From positions 9,785-73,784 of the forward strand of contig QKWP01001981.1 in NCBI GenBank assembly GCA_003550325.1: 64,000 bases of DNA, read 5' to 3'. The DNA comes from Gigaspora rosea (Eukaryota; Glomeromycota; Glomeromycetes; Diversisporales; Gigasporaceae). The position numbers and the translations under genes were made by a program. Of the stretch, positions 11,739 to 22,232 are shown piece after piece. Each line of letters begins with the position of its first letter. Position 1 is the stretch's first letter. The notes under the pieces were generated by a model. The model made no database searches. It saw only the letters and a list, made by a program, of their open reading frames with translations, and was not told the origin of the DNA.

Positions 11739-12481
11739 TGTGAAGGGCTCCCACCCCTGCATTTTTTTTTTATATATTTTGATTATAATTAGTAGTATTC
11801 GCATATATATATATTAGTATTAGTTCCTAAAAATAGGTTTGAATCACAGCCTTTCATAGACATTACCTTATTAGTATAGCTATCGGTCATATCTGACAGA
11901 TATGTCAGTTCGGTCAGATCGGTCAGATCTGTCAGATCGGACCAATATGTTAGATCGGACAGATATGTCAAATCGGTAATTTGGATGGTTCCAGCAATTG
12001 TAGAACCTGTATAAGAGTAGTATTAGCACAGTAATGTAAAAGTATAAATACGATGTCTCTTGTCTTTAGAGCAAGACAGCTTTTTTGAGCTCAGTTGAGT
12101 TCAAAAGTTTGAGTTCAACGCTGTAGAGCGATAACCTTAGAAATTAAAGTAGAAGTATTAGCTCTGGTGATTATCCTGATATAAATAAACTATTATTATT
12201 ATAAACCGATATCTTCTTGATAAGTGACTTCGTATTGGAGTATAAATCCCGTGACCCCATATTAGAGCCTCATGACATAATCAAGAGCCCCTATTGACCA
12301 AGTATTTCCACGCCGTACCAAGACTCTCCAAACCTTGAGACCCAGACCAAATATTCTGCGCCTCTTTTTGTCTGCCAGTTCAAGGTTTAGGAGTCTTGAG
12401 CACTTGGTAGAGTTGGTATTAGTTAGTCTTAGTAGCGTATTGTGGTGACATTTTCATGGAGGGTCCATTTTGCTCCTCACA
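11739..12481 (+). repeat. 5' LTR
   Basis: The 743-base terminal repeat begins TGTGAAGGGC and ends CTCCTCACA. It contains a short internal tandem of GGTCAGATC/TGTCAGATC words at about 11880-11980. The likely primer-binding site follows directly (TTTGGTGGTGACTG at 12483). It matches the 3' LTR along its whole length. Confidence 0.88.
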
Positions 12482-12839
12482 ATTTGGTGGTGACTGTGAG
12501 GTTGAACTTTTTAACCCACCTGAATCAAGACACTGAGCAATCGATTATCTCTTATTATCGACTTGAGACTGTGAAATTCGAAAAGGAATAAATAAACAAA
12601 TAGAAAAAAATACTTATTTTGAAGAACTCCGAGTACAAGTAGCTTAAAGAAACCTCCAAAAAGAAAGGTGGTGCACCTATTGCAAGAAAAACGGACATGA
12701 AGTTGGTCGATGCCCAGAAGTGAAAAAACTAGAAGAATTATGCACTGCCAGGACCCCGGACATCTCTCATATAGGTTATAACTGGATTTTGGCCAATTTT
12801 GACCTAATTTGCTAAAAATGACAAAATCTATTTATTTAA

Positions 12840-12955
12840 ATAAATCTTGATCCAGTAATCAAAATTGAATAAACTTTTTTTTGTTAGATGCGCCTCACTG
12901 AGAGCTTTATTTTAAAAAAAAGTTCATTCAAATTGGACTACTGGATGCCAAGATA
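12840..12955. repeat. Small palindrome inside the LTR element
   Basis: The left arm TTGATCCAGTAATC...AATTGAATAAAC faces GTTCATTCAAATTGG...CTACTGGATGCCAAG, with T8 and A8 next to the loop. The GGATGCCAAGAT word resembles the GGATCCCAAGAT core of the long-foldback family at 59770-64000. It may be a degenerate relative; this is a weak resemblance only. Confidence 0.4.
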
Positions 12956-15120
12956 ATTGCCAAAAACTGATTTTTTGCTTTTTAAATTTTGGGGGTTTTT
13001 GCTAAAATGCGTAACGTATGACCTCTGTACTACATGTTCGGGGTTCTGCGCTGCCTTATCTGAAGCTCTGACTGACAGCCAAGTAACCGAATTCCAAGAG
13101 ATTATAAATGAAATCTTCGGAAATGAACACATTGACGACACACAACTTCCCCATGCTCTGGAATTAGTACTTGAAATATTAGAAGATTTTACTAATTATA
13201 CAAGTACTGAGGATGTGCCGATTAATACTTACCATCATATATCCACGTGTCCTGACTAGGAAGAGAGAGAATCAATCTCCAGTAATTCTACGACGAAAGG
13301 TTCTTCAAGAAATCCTCGATCTAAGAAAGGCCCGGTAACCGAAGTTCATAACACGTATTTGGCAATAGAAGAGCCTCTCTAAAGTAATAAGACTGGGCTT
13401 GAAAAAGAAAAGGTCAACCTAGATCAACTCCTCCAAAAACTTGCCGCTGAATATGATGGCATCATTCGGAAATGGTCCTTGAAGGAAGAGAAAGAAGTCA
13501 TCCATGATCCCCGACTATAGACGAACCCAAAGATAAAATTGATAGTAACCAGAAAGACAATGAAGTCCTGGTTGAAAGCGATCAAGAAACGTTAGTAGAA
13601 AATGATGATACGAATAAAGAAAAGAAGGATCGTACCGGAAGACTTCTAGAAGAAGAAGTAATACGCCTAGCCTGCGAAAACTGGACAAGAAGAGTCAACG
13701 AGTTTCGGAAACCTATTAGTAACCCGGAAGAACCTATCCAAAAGAAACTTACCGAAGTCCAAGAAGTTGGTAATGGTTATCAAAGCGAAATTGAAACAAT
13801 AGCATTAGGATGGAAGCCAAAATCAGCAGAAGGTCTTGAGAAAGTCTTTAAAACCTGGAGCAAGAAAAGGGACGAATTCCAGTATATAATTAAGCACCAA
13901 AGGACAAAACCCAAGAAAGAAAGAGTACTGTACCTAACCAATCCCAAGAAACCCAAATATGCAAGTTATACCAATTCAGAAATAGGTATCGAAGCTGACA
14001 TCGATGAACCCAAAAATAGAACGTCTAATTCGATTAGGCCTAGATTAAACCCTAAAAAGAGAAAAAAGAAGGATTGGTTAGAAACGATTAATAATATTAA
14101 TATGACAAATAAAATTATTAGAAAGAAAACCCTTCAACGCTTATTGCCATATCGACCAAATCTCCAAATATTTGATCCTGGTAGAGGTATCTGCTGTGGC
14201 ATCCAGTCCTAGAAGAATAATGTGCTTATTATATGTTAGCAAAAAAAAAAAAAAAAGAACAATATGGCTTCCAATTTTCATAAAGCATCCAGCTACCAAA
14301 ACCAAAAACTGAACCAAAATAATAGCTACAGTAAATCGCACAATCTGGTTTTTCTACAGGACTTAAAATCGAATTTTGAATACTATTATTTTTCAATGGA
14401 AATACAAAGCCATCATCACAATATGTTGCGACTCCAACTGATTTATCCATACTAATCGAATTCTGTGACATCAGTGTCAAATTAATCCGATCAACCAAGC
14501 TACGTGCTACAGGACCGCCATCAAGTGCTGCCGCAATCAGAAGGACATCCTATTCTTGGCAAAGGCTCTAGAAGATAACTAGAAGAGGTGGATTAGTACT
14601 GTCTGACCCAAAAAAAAAAACAAAAAAAAAAGAGAGAGACATTAAAATCGATTGAGTCAGCACTATACTTATCTAATTCCAGAACCACCCCAAGTCTTCG
14701 ATCTTGTTGCCTTACTAGAAGTAGATTAGTATATTAGTAGATTAACGCGAAGTAAAAAAAAAAAAAATGGTACTGCCGATTTGAATACTAATCAATTACC
14801 TAATTTGGCGAACAATCATCGGCCCCAAGATCTCCTATTATCGATTGACAATTGAAGCTCATAATTCATGATCTAGATCTTTTTGTTGAGTTGAAAATGT
14901 TTTGCGAAATTGGATATAAAAATCAATTATTCTTGAGATGCTATTGACTATCGAGAGATGATTTAGGAAATTAGAGTGCACGCTTGCATTCGGAACACAA
15001 AAATTCAGCTTGGTTTTTTCTTTTTTTACATTCTTATTTTGAAATATGCAGAAAAAAAGATCATTACGCAATAATCTTCACGAAGTATCGCAGATAAAAT
15101 AGGAAGAAAAATTAAATTTA

Positions 15121-15580
15121 TTAAGCTGCATAACATCAGATCTTGAAGCAATTCATTTACAAGAATTAGAACATCGAGATCTTCATAGTGGAAACATTTC
15201 GCAAGATGAACTGGATAATGCTTATATTACAGATTTGGGACTCTCTAATGCAAACAATGAAGTTATCGGTGTTTTACCTTACATGGTACCAGAAATTTTA
15301 CAAAGAAATCTATATACTCAAGCAGCTGATATTTATGCTTTAGATATTATTATGACGGAAATATCAACAGGAAGAAAAGCTTTTGATGGATATAATTTTG
15401 ATAGTGAACTTGCATTAAAATTTGGTATGAATTACAACCAACATTTACATCTGGTACTCCTGAATGTTATATTGAATTAGCAAAGTGATGCATGGATTTA
15501 GACCCAAGAAAACGACCTACTATCTGAGTTGTTAATTGTTTAATTACTTATTGGATTGAAGAAATAGGAAGCTTTGATGA
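15121..15580 (+). pseudogene. Protein kinase C-lobe fragment inside the LTR element
   Basis: One frame reads the C-lobe order of a TKL-type protein kinase: LEHRDLHSGNIS (catalytic loop), ITDLGLS (DFG position, here DLG), GVLPYMVPEIL (APE region), then AADIYALDIIMTEISTGRKA. Downstream, MDLDPRKRPT is in register with the usual subdomain XI. There is no N-lobe. The nearest kinase N-lobe exon, at 17873-18090, is outside the LTR element and belongs to unit E. The fragment may have been captured, or may be an older insertion into the retroelement. It is not functional alone. Confidence 0.75.
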
Positions 15581-16799
15581 TGAAAATAAAATTAAAAATA
15601 AAAAATAAAAAAAAATAAAAAAAAATTCAAATACTAGTGGCTATCGTTAGACCTGGAGAGAATAAGAAACAGGAGAATTAATAATCAATCACAAGCTAAT
15701 TACCTTATAGACCTGATCCCATGATCGCCCATTGTGATCAATAATTGAAGCCACATTTTTGAATCTTATGACATTGTTGCAAAACTTACGTTTTTGAGAC
15801 TCCTACACTTACTTTTTTTGATACTCCTAGATGTATCCCAAAATTTATATACTTTTTGATAGTGATATCACGTGCAGATGACCATTACCGAAATCTGCTG
15901 AAGTGAGTAGTCCTCAAGGAATGTTTAAAGTCGGTATTATCTCTGACTGCACCATTGAGCTACCGGCATACCAATCGATGCATTAATCGAATTTTTCCAA
16001 AACCTGAGAACCCATGAAAACTGGAAGTCCAATTGGCCATCCGATTGTTCTTGTCCTGTGACCCTCCTGTAAAACTCGAAAAACAGACCTAACAATAGAA
16101 TAAGGAAGGTTAGTATGGGGTAGGGCGAATGGAGGGGCTCTATCTATAGAAAGAAGATAACTTGAAAAATGCCTAGCTGAAATTAAGGCATATCGAAGCC
16201 TTAAGAAATCTTCGTATAAAGAATAAAGAAAGTGAAGCCTATGGATTAAAGAATTAAACGGACCTGACAGTAGAGATAGGTTGGTCTGGACGAAATTGGG
16301 CTAGTAGAGGGGCCCTATTTACCTAAAGCGCTTAAAGATTAAAAGAAGAACTTGATAATTCAACTGTGCGTGCAGTGGCGAATCCAAGAAAGAGATAGGT
16401 CAAGTTGTGAGGTCCTATCTGCAAAAGCCAGTGAAATTATCGACACAGAAGCCACAAAAGTAACTGGGACGGAAAAAAGGAAGGAAATGTCTGCATTACC
16501 TGCTGGATAAGACTCAAGAGAAGCCCCAGAGGAATGTCAAAGTGTATCCCTGCATATATTGCAAAGGCTCATGAGAAGAGCCAGAAAGTGGATCTATAAT
16601 AAGTATCCAGGAGAGTGGAAACTGTATAAAGATGGGATTGGAGTTGAAAAAGATGGACATGAAAAATCTAAAGAAAACTACCAGACCTCTGAAATCTGAC
16701 GGTAAATCCAATCCAGTCTAGGTAGTCAGTGTCCTAGCTCAAAGAAATATCCAAGTCTTGATCTTTTTCTCGTGGAACTTGAAAATAAGGATGGGAGAT

Positions 16800-17544
16800 T
16801 GTGAAGGGCTCCCACCCCGCAGTTTTTTTGTTTTTATATATTTTGATTATAATTAGTAGTATTCGCATATGTATATATTAGTATTAGTTCCTAAAAATAG
16901 GTTTGAACCACAGCCTTCCATAGACATTACCTTATTAGTATAGCCATCGGTCATATCTGACAGATATGTCAGTTCGGTCAGATTGGTCAGATCTGTCAGA
17001 TTGGACCGATATGTCAGATCGGACAGATATGTCAGATCGGTAATTTGGATGGTTCGAGCCATTGTAGAACCTGTATAAGAGTAGTATTAGCGCAGTAATG
17101 TAAAAGTATAAATATGATGTCTCTTGTCTTTAGAGCGAGTTAGCTTTTTTGAGCTCAGTTAGTTCGAAAGTTTGAGTTCAACGTTGTAGAGCGATAACCT
17201 TCGAAATTAGAGTAGAAGTGTTAGCTCTAGTGATTAACCTGATATAAATAAACTATTATTATTATAAACCGATATCTTCCTGATAAGTGACTTCGTATTG
17301 GAGTATAAATCCCGTGACCCCATATTAGAGCCTCGTGACATAATCAAGAGCACCTATCGACCAAGTATTTCCATGCCGTACCAAGACTCTCCGAACCTTG
17401 AGACCCGGACCAAATCTTCCACACTTCTTTTTGCCTGCCAGTTCAAGGTTTAGGAGTCTTGAGCACTTGGTAGAGTTGGTATTAGTTAGTGTTAGTAGCA
17501 TATTGTGGTGACATTTACACGGAGGGTCCATTTTGCCCCTCACA
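16800..17544 (+). repeat. 3' LTR
   Basis: The 745-base terminal repeat matches the 5' LTR. It is preceded by a purine-rich tract (AAAATAAGGATGGGAGA) suited to plus-strand priming. It is followed directly by unit E sequence that continues the segment ending at 11738. Confidence 0.88.
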
Positions 17545-18252
17545 ACGTTCCAGCTGCGCCGCGAGGAGGCTGACACACCACGACCATAAAAATTTAATGT
17601 TTAAAAGAAAGGGTAAGAAAAGATGAAAAGGAAGTGTGTGAACAATATAGTAAATCAAGGGTAAATAAATCATTTGATAGTGTCAAAACAAATTACGTTT
17701 CTGTATTTGATTATTTTGACTCATTTATGTCGATCAAACGTGATCAAACGTGATCTCACGCGCTCTACAGAATTACTATTATGTTTTTTGATACCGACCA
17801 ACAATACTTAATTCTACAATTCCGTTTTGTCTTTGTTAGCATTTAATAATTACATATAAAATAATTTATTAAAACATGTATATTCGGAAGAATGGTTCAA
17901 AAATACTATTAATGAAGGTTACTTTAAGTCTTACGACTATTCTGAATTCTTTGTTCATAAGTCAATTGGTAAAGGAGGTTTCAGAATTATATATAAAGCA
18001 AAATGGAAAGATTGCAGGTTGGCCATTGCTCTTAATCAATTAAACATTATATTTATGGATGAAAAGTCTATTCAATAATTTGTTAAAGAGGTAAGAAATT
18101 ATTATATTATTGCTATAATACAGTAATAATAATAAAACTGCGAATAACTAAACTCTATATAAGGTAAATGGGGTATCGGGTATTGTGGCCAAGTGACATA
18201 TCTTGTATATTTATAGTGACTAAAAGTCTGTGAATTGAAATTCTACTTTTTA
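17545..18252. repeat. Segmental duplication unit E, copy 1 (right part)
   Basis: This part is collinear with 21421-22132 and cut by the N gap. It begins CGTTCCAGC...CGCGAGGAGG and contains GATCAAACGTGATCAAACGT just upstream of the kinase exon. Confidence 0.9.
17873..18090 (+). pseudogene. Protein kinase N-lobe exon (dead), copy 1
   Basis: A single frame gives VYSEEWFKNTINEGYF, then SEFFVHKSIGKGGFRIIYKA (glycine-rich loop G-K-G-G-F), KWKDCRLAIALNQLN and MDEKSIQ, a stop, FVKE, and a GTAAG donor at 18091. This is the first exon of a TKL kinase. The ATP-contacting lysine expected in A-L-K reads asparagine, and a stop lies near the end, so it is dead twice over. No following kinase exon is seen: copy 2 runs on toward a histidine kinase fragment. 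Confidence 0.8.
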
Positions 18253-18620
18253 NNNNNNNNNNNNNNNNNNNNNNNNNNNNNNNNNNNNNNNNNNNNNNNN
18301 NNNNNNNNNNNNNNNNNNNNNNNNNNNNNNNNNNNNNNNNNNNNNNNNNNNNNNNNNNNNNNNNNNNNNNNNNNNNNNNNNNNNNNNNNNNNNNNNNNNN
18401 NNNNNNNNNNNNNNNNNNNNNNNNNNNNNNNNNNNNNNNNNNNNNNNNNNNNNNNNNNNNNNNNNNNNNNNNNNNNNNNNNNNNNNNNNNNNNNNNNNNN
18501 NNNNNNNNNNNNNNNNNNNNNNNNNNNNNNNNNNNNNNNNNNNNNNNNNNNNNNNNNNNNNNNNNNNNNNNNNNNNNNNNNNNNNNNNNNNNNNNNNNNN
18601 NNNNNNNNNNNNNNNNNNNN
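18253..18620. other. Assembly gap (368 N)
   Basis: The run of N separates the two tandem E units. By comparison with copy 1, the missing sequence should include the 5' half of the amidohydrolase-like pseudogene. Reading frames drawn across it are artefacts. Confidence 0.99.
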
Positions 18621-18924
18621 ATCACATATTCATAAATACCCATTTAAGAATACAAAATATTTTCATGGTGGTTATTGTGTACAAAAATATGGTTCACAAT
18701 ACATTGAACATGTTGTCGATGCTATACAAATTGAGTATGTTCTTGTTTTCTATACAAACAGTATATATATATATTTTTTTAAGAGTATGTGAATAACCAT
18801 CTATTATTATTTTTAGATTACCAAGAATTTTACGAGTTGGGAATAAGAAAAAACAAAGAAAGCAATTTTATATTAGCATTATCAGAATGCATAGCCTGGT
18901 TTGTAAAAGAGTACTATGGATAAG
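18621..18924 (+). pseudogene. Amidohydrolase-like C-terminal fragment, copy 2
   Basis: The fragment begins inside the gap and reads SHIHKYPFKNTKYFHGGYC, VQKYGSQYIEHVVDAIQIEY and, after an intron, DYQEFYELGIRKNKESNFIL, ALSECIAWFVKEYYG and stop. It keeps F-x-G-G-Y and V-D-A-I-Q-I-E and runs seven residues longer than copy 1 (WFVKEYYG against WF), which suggests copy 1 lost its original end. Confidence 0.55.
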
Positions 18925-19696
18925 TACATAATGTATACCAAATTTTTAGATAATTGAAAACATAATAGACATTAATATACAATCACAAGCTTAAATCTTA
19001 TTATTGCTTCAATAGATTCTTATATTTAATGTTAACAATCGTGTAAATATGGGTTTTGATTTTGTTTTAAGCATTGTATTTAGCATATATTTTATAATGG
19101 GTGAAGAAAAAAATCAAGGCTTTAATAACAATAAACATTTTTAATCTACCATGCTATTTAGTATGTTACATTATTCAATTGATAAAAGAAAGTTTTATGA
19201 TTAAATAATATATTTTATTCGTAAAATCAAATTGTGTTACACATTTTGTTGTATGGATAACTAGATTCATACAGTATGGGGATTAAAATATCCCTATTTT
19301 AAAATCTGTACCATACTGATCTGGTGTTATATGTATACTATTGGGCTCAAAGATTATTATAGCAGCTTAGTATGTTTTTTTTTAAAATAGATTACTGAAG
19401 TTCAACATGGTATAGATGACAGAAGGGTATGCTATAGAGGGGTTAGCAGATTAGTATGGTACAGGCCGAATTTTGTGTATTCAACAATTTTTATATTAAG
19501 TGATTTCACGCGAGTCATATATATGATATGAATTATAATAAAAGATGTAGAACTTTTCTTTTATTGTATGGGTCTTATGTAACAAGCCTATTTTCACTAA
19601 TCTATACGAAAATCATATATGATTTGCATATAGATTGATAAAATTCAGAACAAGACAAGAATTATTAAGTTATACGGGTTAGATAATTTATTGTCA

Positions 19697-19911
19697 CAGC
19701 TGAAGCTAGAAATGCCTAAAGCTGGAAATTAGGGACCTTGATTTAAAAATATAAGCCATACCAAAATTCACTTATACTCTTTTATTATTAAACCTAACTC
19801 TAATCCTAATTTAACCCTATAAAAAAACCCAAACAAAAGGCTCAAAAATTTTTGAAATTTTCATATTAAAATAATTAAAATTTCCAGCTTCAGCCATTTC
19901 CAGCTTCAGCC
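19697..19911. mobile_element. MITE-like inverted repeat, copy 2
   Basis: This is the counterpart of 9986-10203, with the same GCTGAAGCTGGAAAT-type ends and a more degraded CCTAACTCTAATCC/TTAACCCTA core. Confidence 0.7.
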
Positions 19912-21747
19912 GCAACATTTATTTTACCCATTTTTATATATTTTATTTTAAATGACCATTGTACTGTTGTATGATATAATTTTTACAATACATTATTATT
20001 ATAACTAAACTTTTCACTAATAATCGTTTTATTTCAAACTTAATAAGTTGGTTCTTATAACCCAGCCAGATCAAATTTCTGACTATGTTTATTATCCAAA
20101 TAGTTTTTTTTTTAGATATCTATATATTTTTTTTACATATAAAAAGCTATATTGCCGGGCAATTTTTTAACTTTTGTATGGCCTTATAAATAGGGATTTA
20201 TTAACATACAGTATTAGATATAGTTCTGATATATAATATATAATTATAATAAAAAGATATATTACTATGAAAAGTGCAGACAACGTCTTAATAAGATTGT
20301 GATATATTCAAGTCTTTTATTAACTTTAACTATTTAATAAAAAAAAAAAAACCATCTTTATATCGCTAATTGTATCTGTGGCACATTTAGTCAAGTTGCA
20401 ACCTACATATGCATGAAAATATCTTAAAATAAAAGTATGTTCCTGAGCATGATTTCGAAGAGCTTAATCCCAAGATTGTAGTTCAAATCAAATTAGACTA
20501 CGTAAACCACTAATTAATCATAGCAACTTCTCCAAACCCTATTATTATACAAAATTAGTAAAATATATTATGATAGTTAATTATTATTCGATCAAAAAAA
20601 AATTTAATAAAAATGTAAGCATCTATAAAAGTATGTTTCTAAGCATGATTTCGAAGAGATTAATCCCAAGATCGTAGTTCAAATCAAATTAGACCACGTA
20701 AACCACTAATTAATCATAGCAACTTCTCCGAACCCTATTATTATTCAAAAATAGTAAAATATATTATGATAGTTAATTATTATTTGATCAAAAAAAAAAT
20801 TTAATAAAAACGTAAGCATCTATCAGTTGGTTATCCAGGTCATACAATAAGGATGTTGATGCTTAAGTGACCCAAAAAAAAATGGAGAGAGAAAAAGAGA
20901 AATAACTCTTTATGACAGTATAACTGTACATATTAAAAAAAGATGTACAATCAACAGAAATACTAAGCAATTAAAAATTACCAGATTACTATTGAAGGCA
21001 CCTTTTTGTTTCTCTCTATAATAAAAAAAACCGAATCAATTAGTGGAAAGTCTTAAATAATTACTTATGCATAAAAATTAGATTTCCAATGAGTTGTTTA
21101 TCGTTTTGATAAACAACAGGTACTAATCGGTTCAAGACAGAAAAAAAAGGGAAAAGGTAATCAGTGGAGAATCCTAAGTGGTTACTTATCTGTAATCTCA
21201 CTAGACTCAAATTAGTGTTCTGATGAACAACAGGTCCTGATTAACAACCTTGATCATGCATAGAAAACTTTTCGTTATTTGGCGATGGCCAGGTTATTCG
21301 AAAACGAATGTTTTAAGGAGTTTAAAAAAAAATTGTGTCAGTGTCATTTGTTGTAAGCTTTGAAGTGACATATATCGAAGTCGAATTTGATCGAAGTATA
21401 TATGCCGAAGTCTCAGGTACGTTCCAGCCACGCCGCGAGGAGGCTGACACACCACGACCATAAAAATTTAATGTTTAAAAGAAAGGATAAGAAACGATGA
21501 AAAGGAAGTGTGTGAACAATACAGTAAATCAAGGGTAAATAAATCATTTGATAGTGTCAAAACAAATTACGTTTCCGTATTTGATTATTTTGACTCATTT
21601 ATGTTGATCAAACGTGATCAAACGTGATCTCATGAGATCTCATGCGTTCTACATTATGTTTTTTGATACCGACCAACAATACTTAATCCTACAATTCCGG
21701 TTTGTCTTTGTTAGCATTTAATAATTACATATAAAAATAATTTATTA

Positions 21748-21955
21748 AAACGTGTATATTCTGAAGAATGGTTCAAAAATACTATTAATGAAGTCTTACG
21801 ACTATTCTGAATTCTTTGTTCATAAGTCAATTGGTAAAGGAAGTTTCAGAATTATATATAAAGCAAAATGGAAAGATTGCAGGTTGGCCATTGCTCTTAA
21901 TTAATTAAACATTATATTTATGGATGAAAAGACTATTCAATAATTTGTTAAAGAG
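21748..21955 (+). pseudogene. Protein kinase N-lobe exon (dead), copy 2
   Basis: This copy is the same as 17873-18090, with the glycine-rich loop reading GKGSFRIIYKA. It lacks a short stretch after NTINE and has an additional stop within ALN-stop. The donor GTAAG follows at 21956. Confidence 0.75.
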
Positions 21956-22232
21956 GTAAGAAATTATTATATTATTGCTACAATAATACAGTAATAATAA
22001 TAAAACTGCGAATAACTAAACTCTATATAAGGTAAATGGGGTATCGGGTATTGTGGCCAAGTGACATATCTTGTATATTTATAGTGACTAAAAGTCAGTA
22101 AATTGAAATTCTACTTTTTATAACTAAATTCTGACAATTTTTCATAACATTCTTTGAATATTAACTATGTATGCAAATTTTTTATTTAATCAAGTTATCA
22201 TAATAATAGGTTATTCTTTTGTTATTCATTAA

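Larger units (their letters stand above)
11739..17544 (+). mobile_element. LTR retrotransposon fossil, gag-type, without recognisable pol
   Basis: Long terminal repeats lie at 11739-12481 and 16800-17544, running from TGTGAAGGGC to CCTCACA. They differ by roughly 5 percent by eye, which suggests a moderately young insertion. Flanking 4-bp repeats (ATGT at 11735, ACGT at 17545) and the uninterrupted paralogous site near 21421 define the insertion. The 5' internal region has a CCHC zinc knuckle near 12667-12710, as in Gag nucleocapsids, followed by a lysine/glutamate-rich gag-like stretch to about 14100. No protease, reverse transcriptase or integrase was recognised, so the superfamily is open and the element was probably non-autonomous. 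It is broken, with many interruptions (clearly more than five). A kinase fragment of host type lies inside it at 15121-15580. Confidence 0.85.
18621..22132. repeat. Segmental duplication unit E, copy 2
   Basis: Position 18621 pairs with 8387 and 22132 pairs with 18252. This copy lacks the TTAA foldback (empty at about 19495) and the LTR element (empty at about 21421). It therefore preserves the uninterrupted order: amidohydrolase-like end, dispersed repeat, MITE at 19697, tandem pair, kinase exon. Apart from the two pseudogene fragments, no gene is seen. Confidence 0.92.

Noticed and set aside
16853-17062. 69-codon minus-strand frame (also 11789-11971) rich in LTDLT/LSDLT
   Set aside because: It comes from the GGTCAGATC tandem inside both LTRs and is not a gene.
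18155-18792. Long reading frames on both strands across the 368-N gap
   Set aside because: The frames are open only because N has no stop codons. The real flanking sequence belongs to the unit E copies and the amidohydrolase-like fragment.
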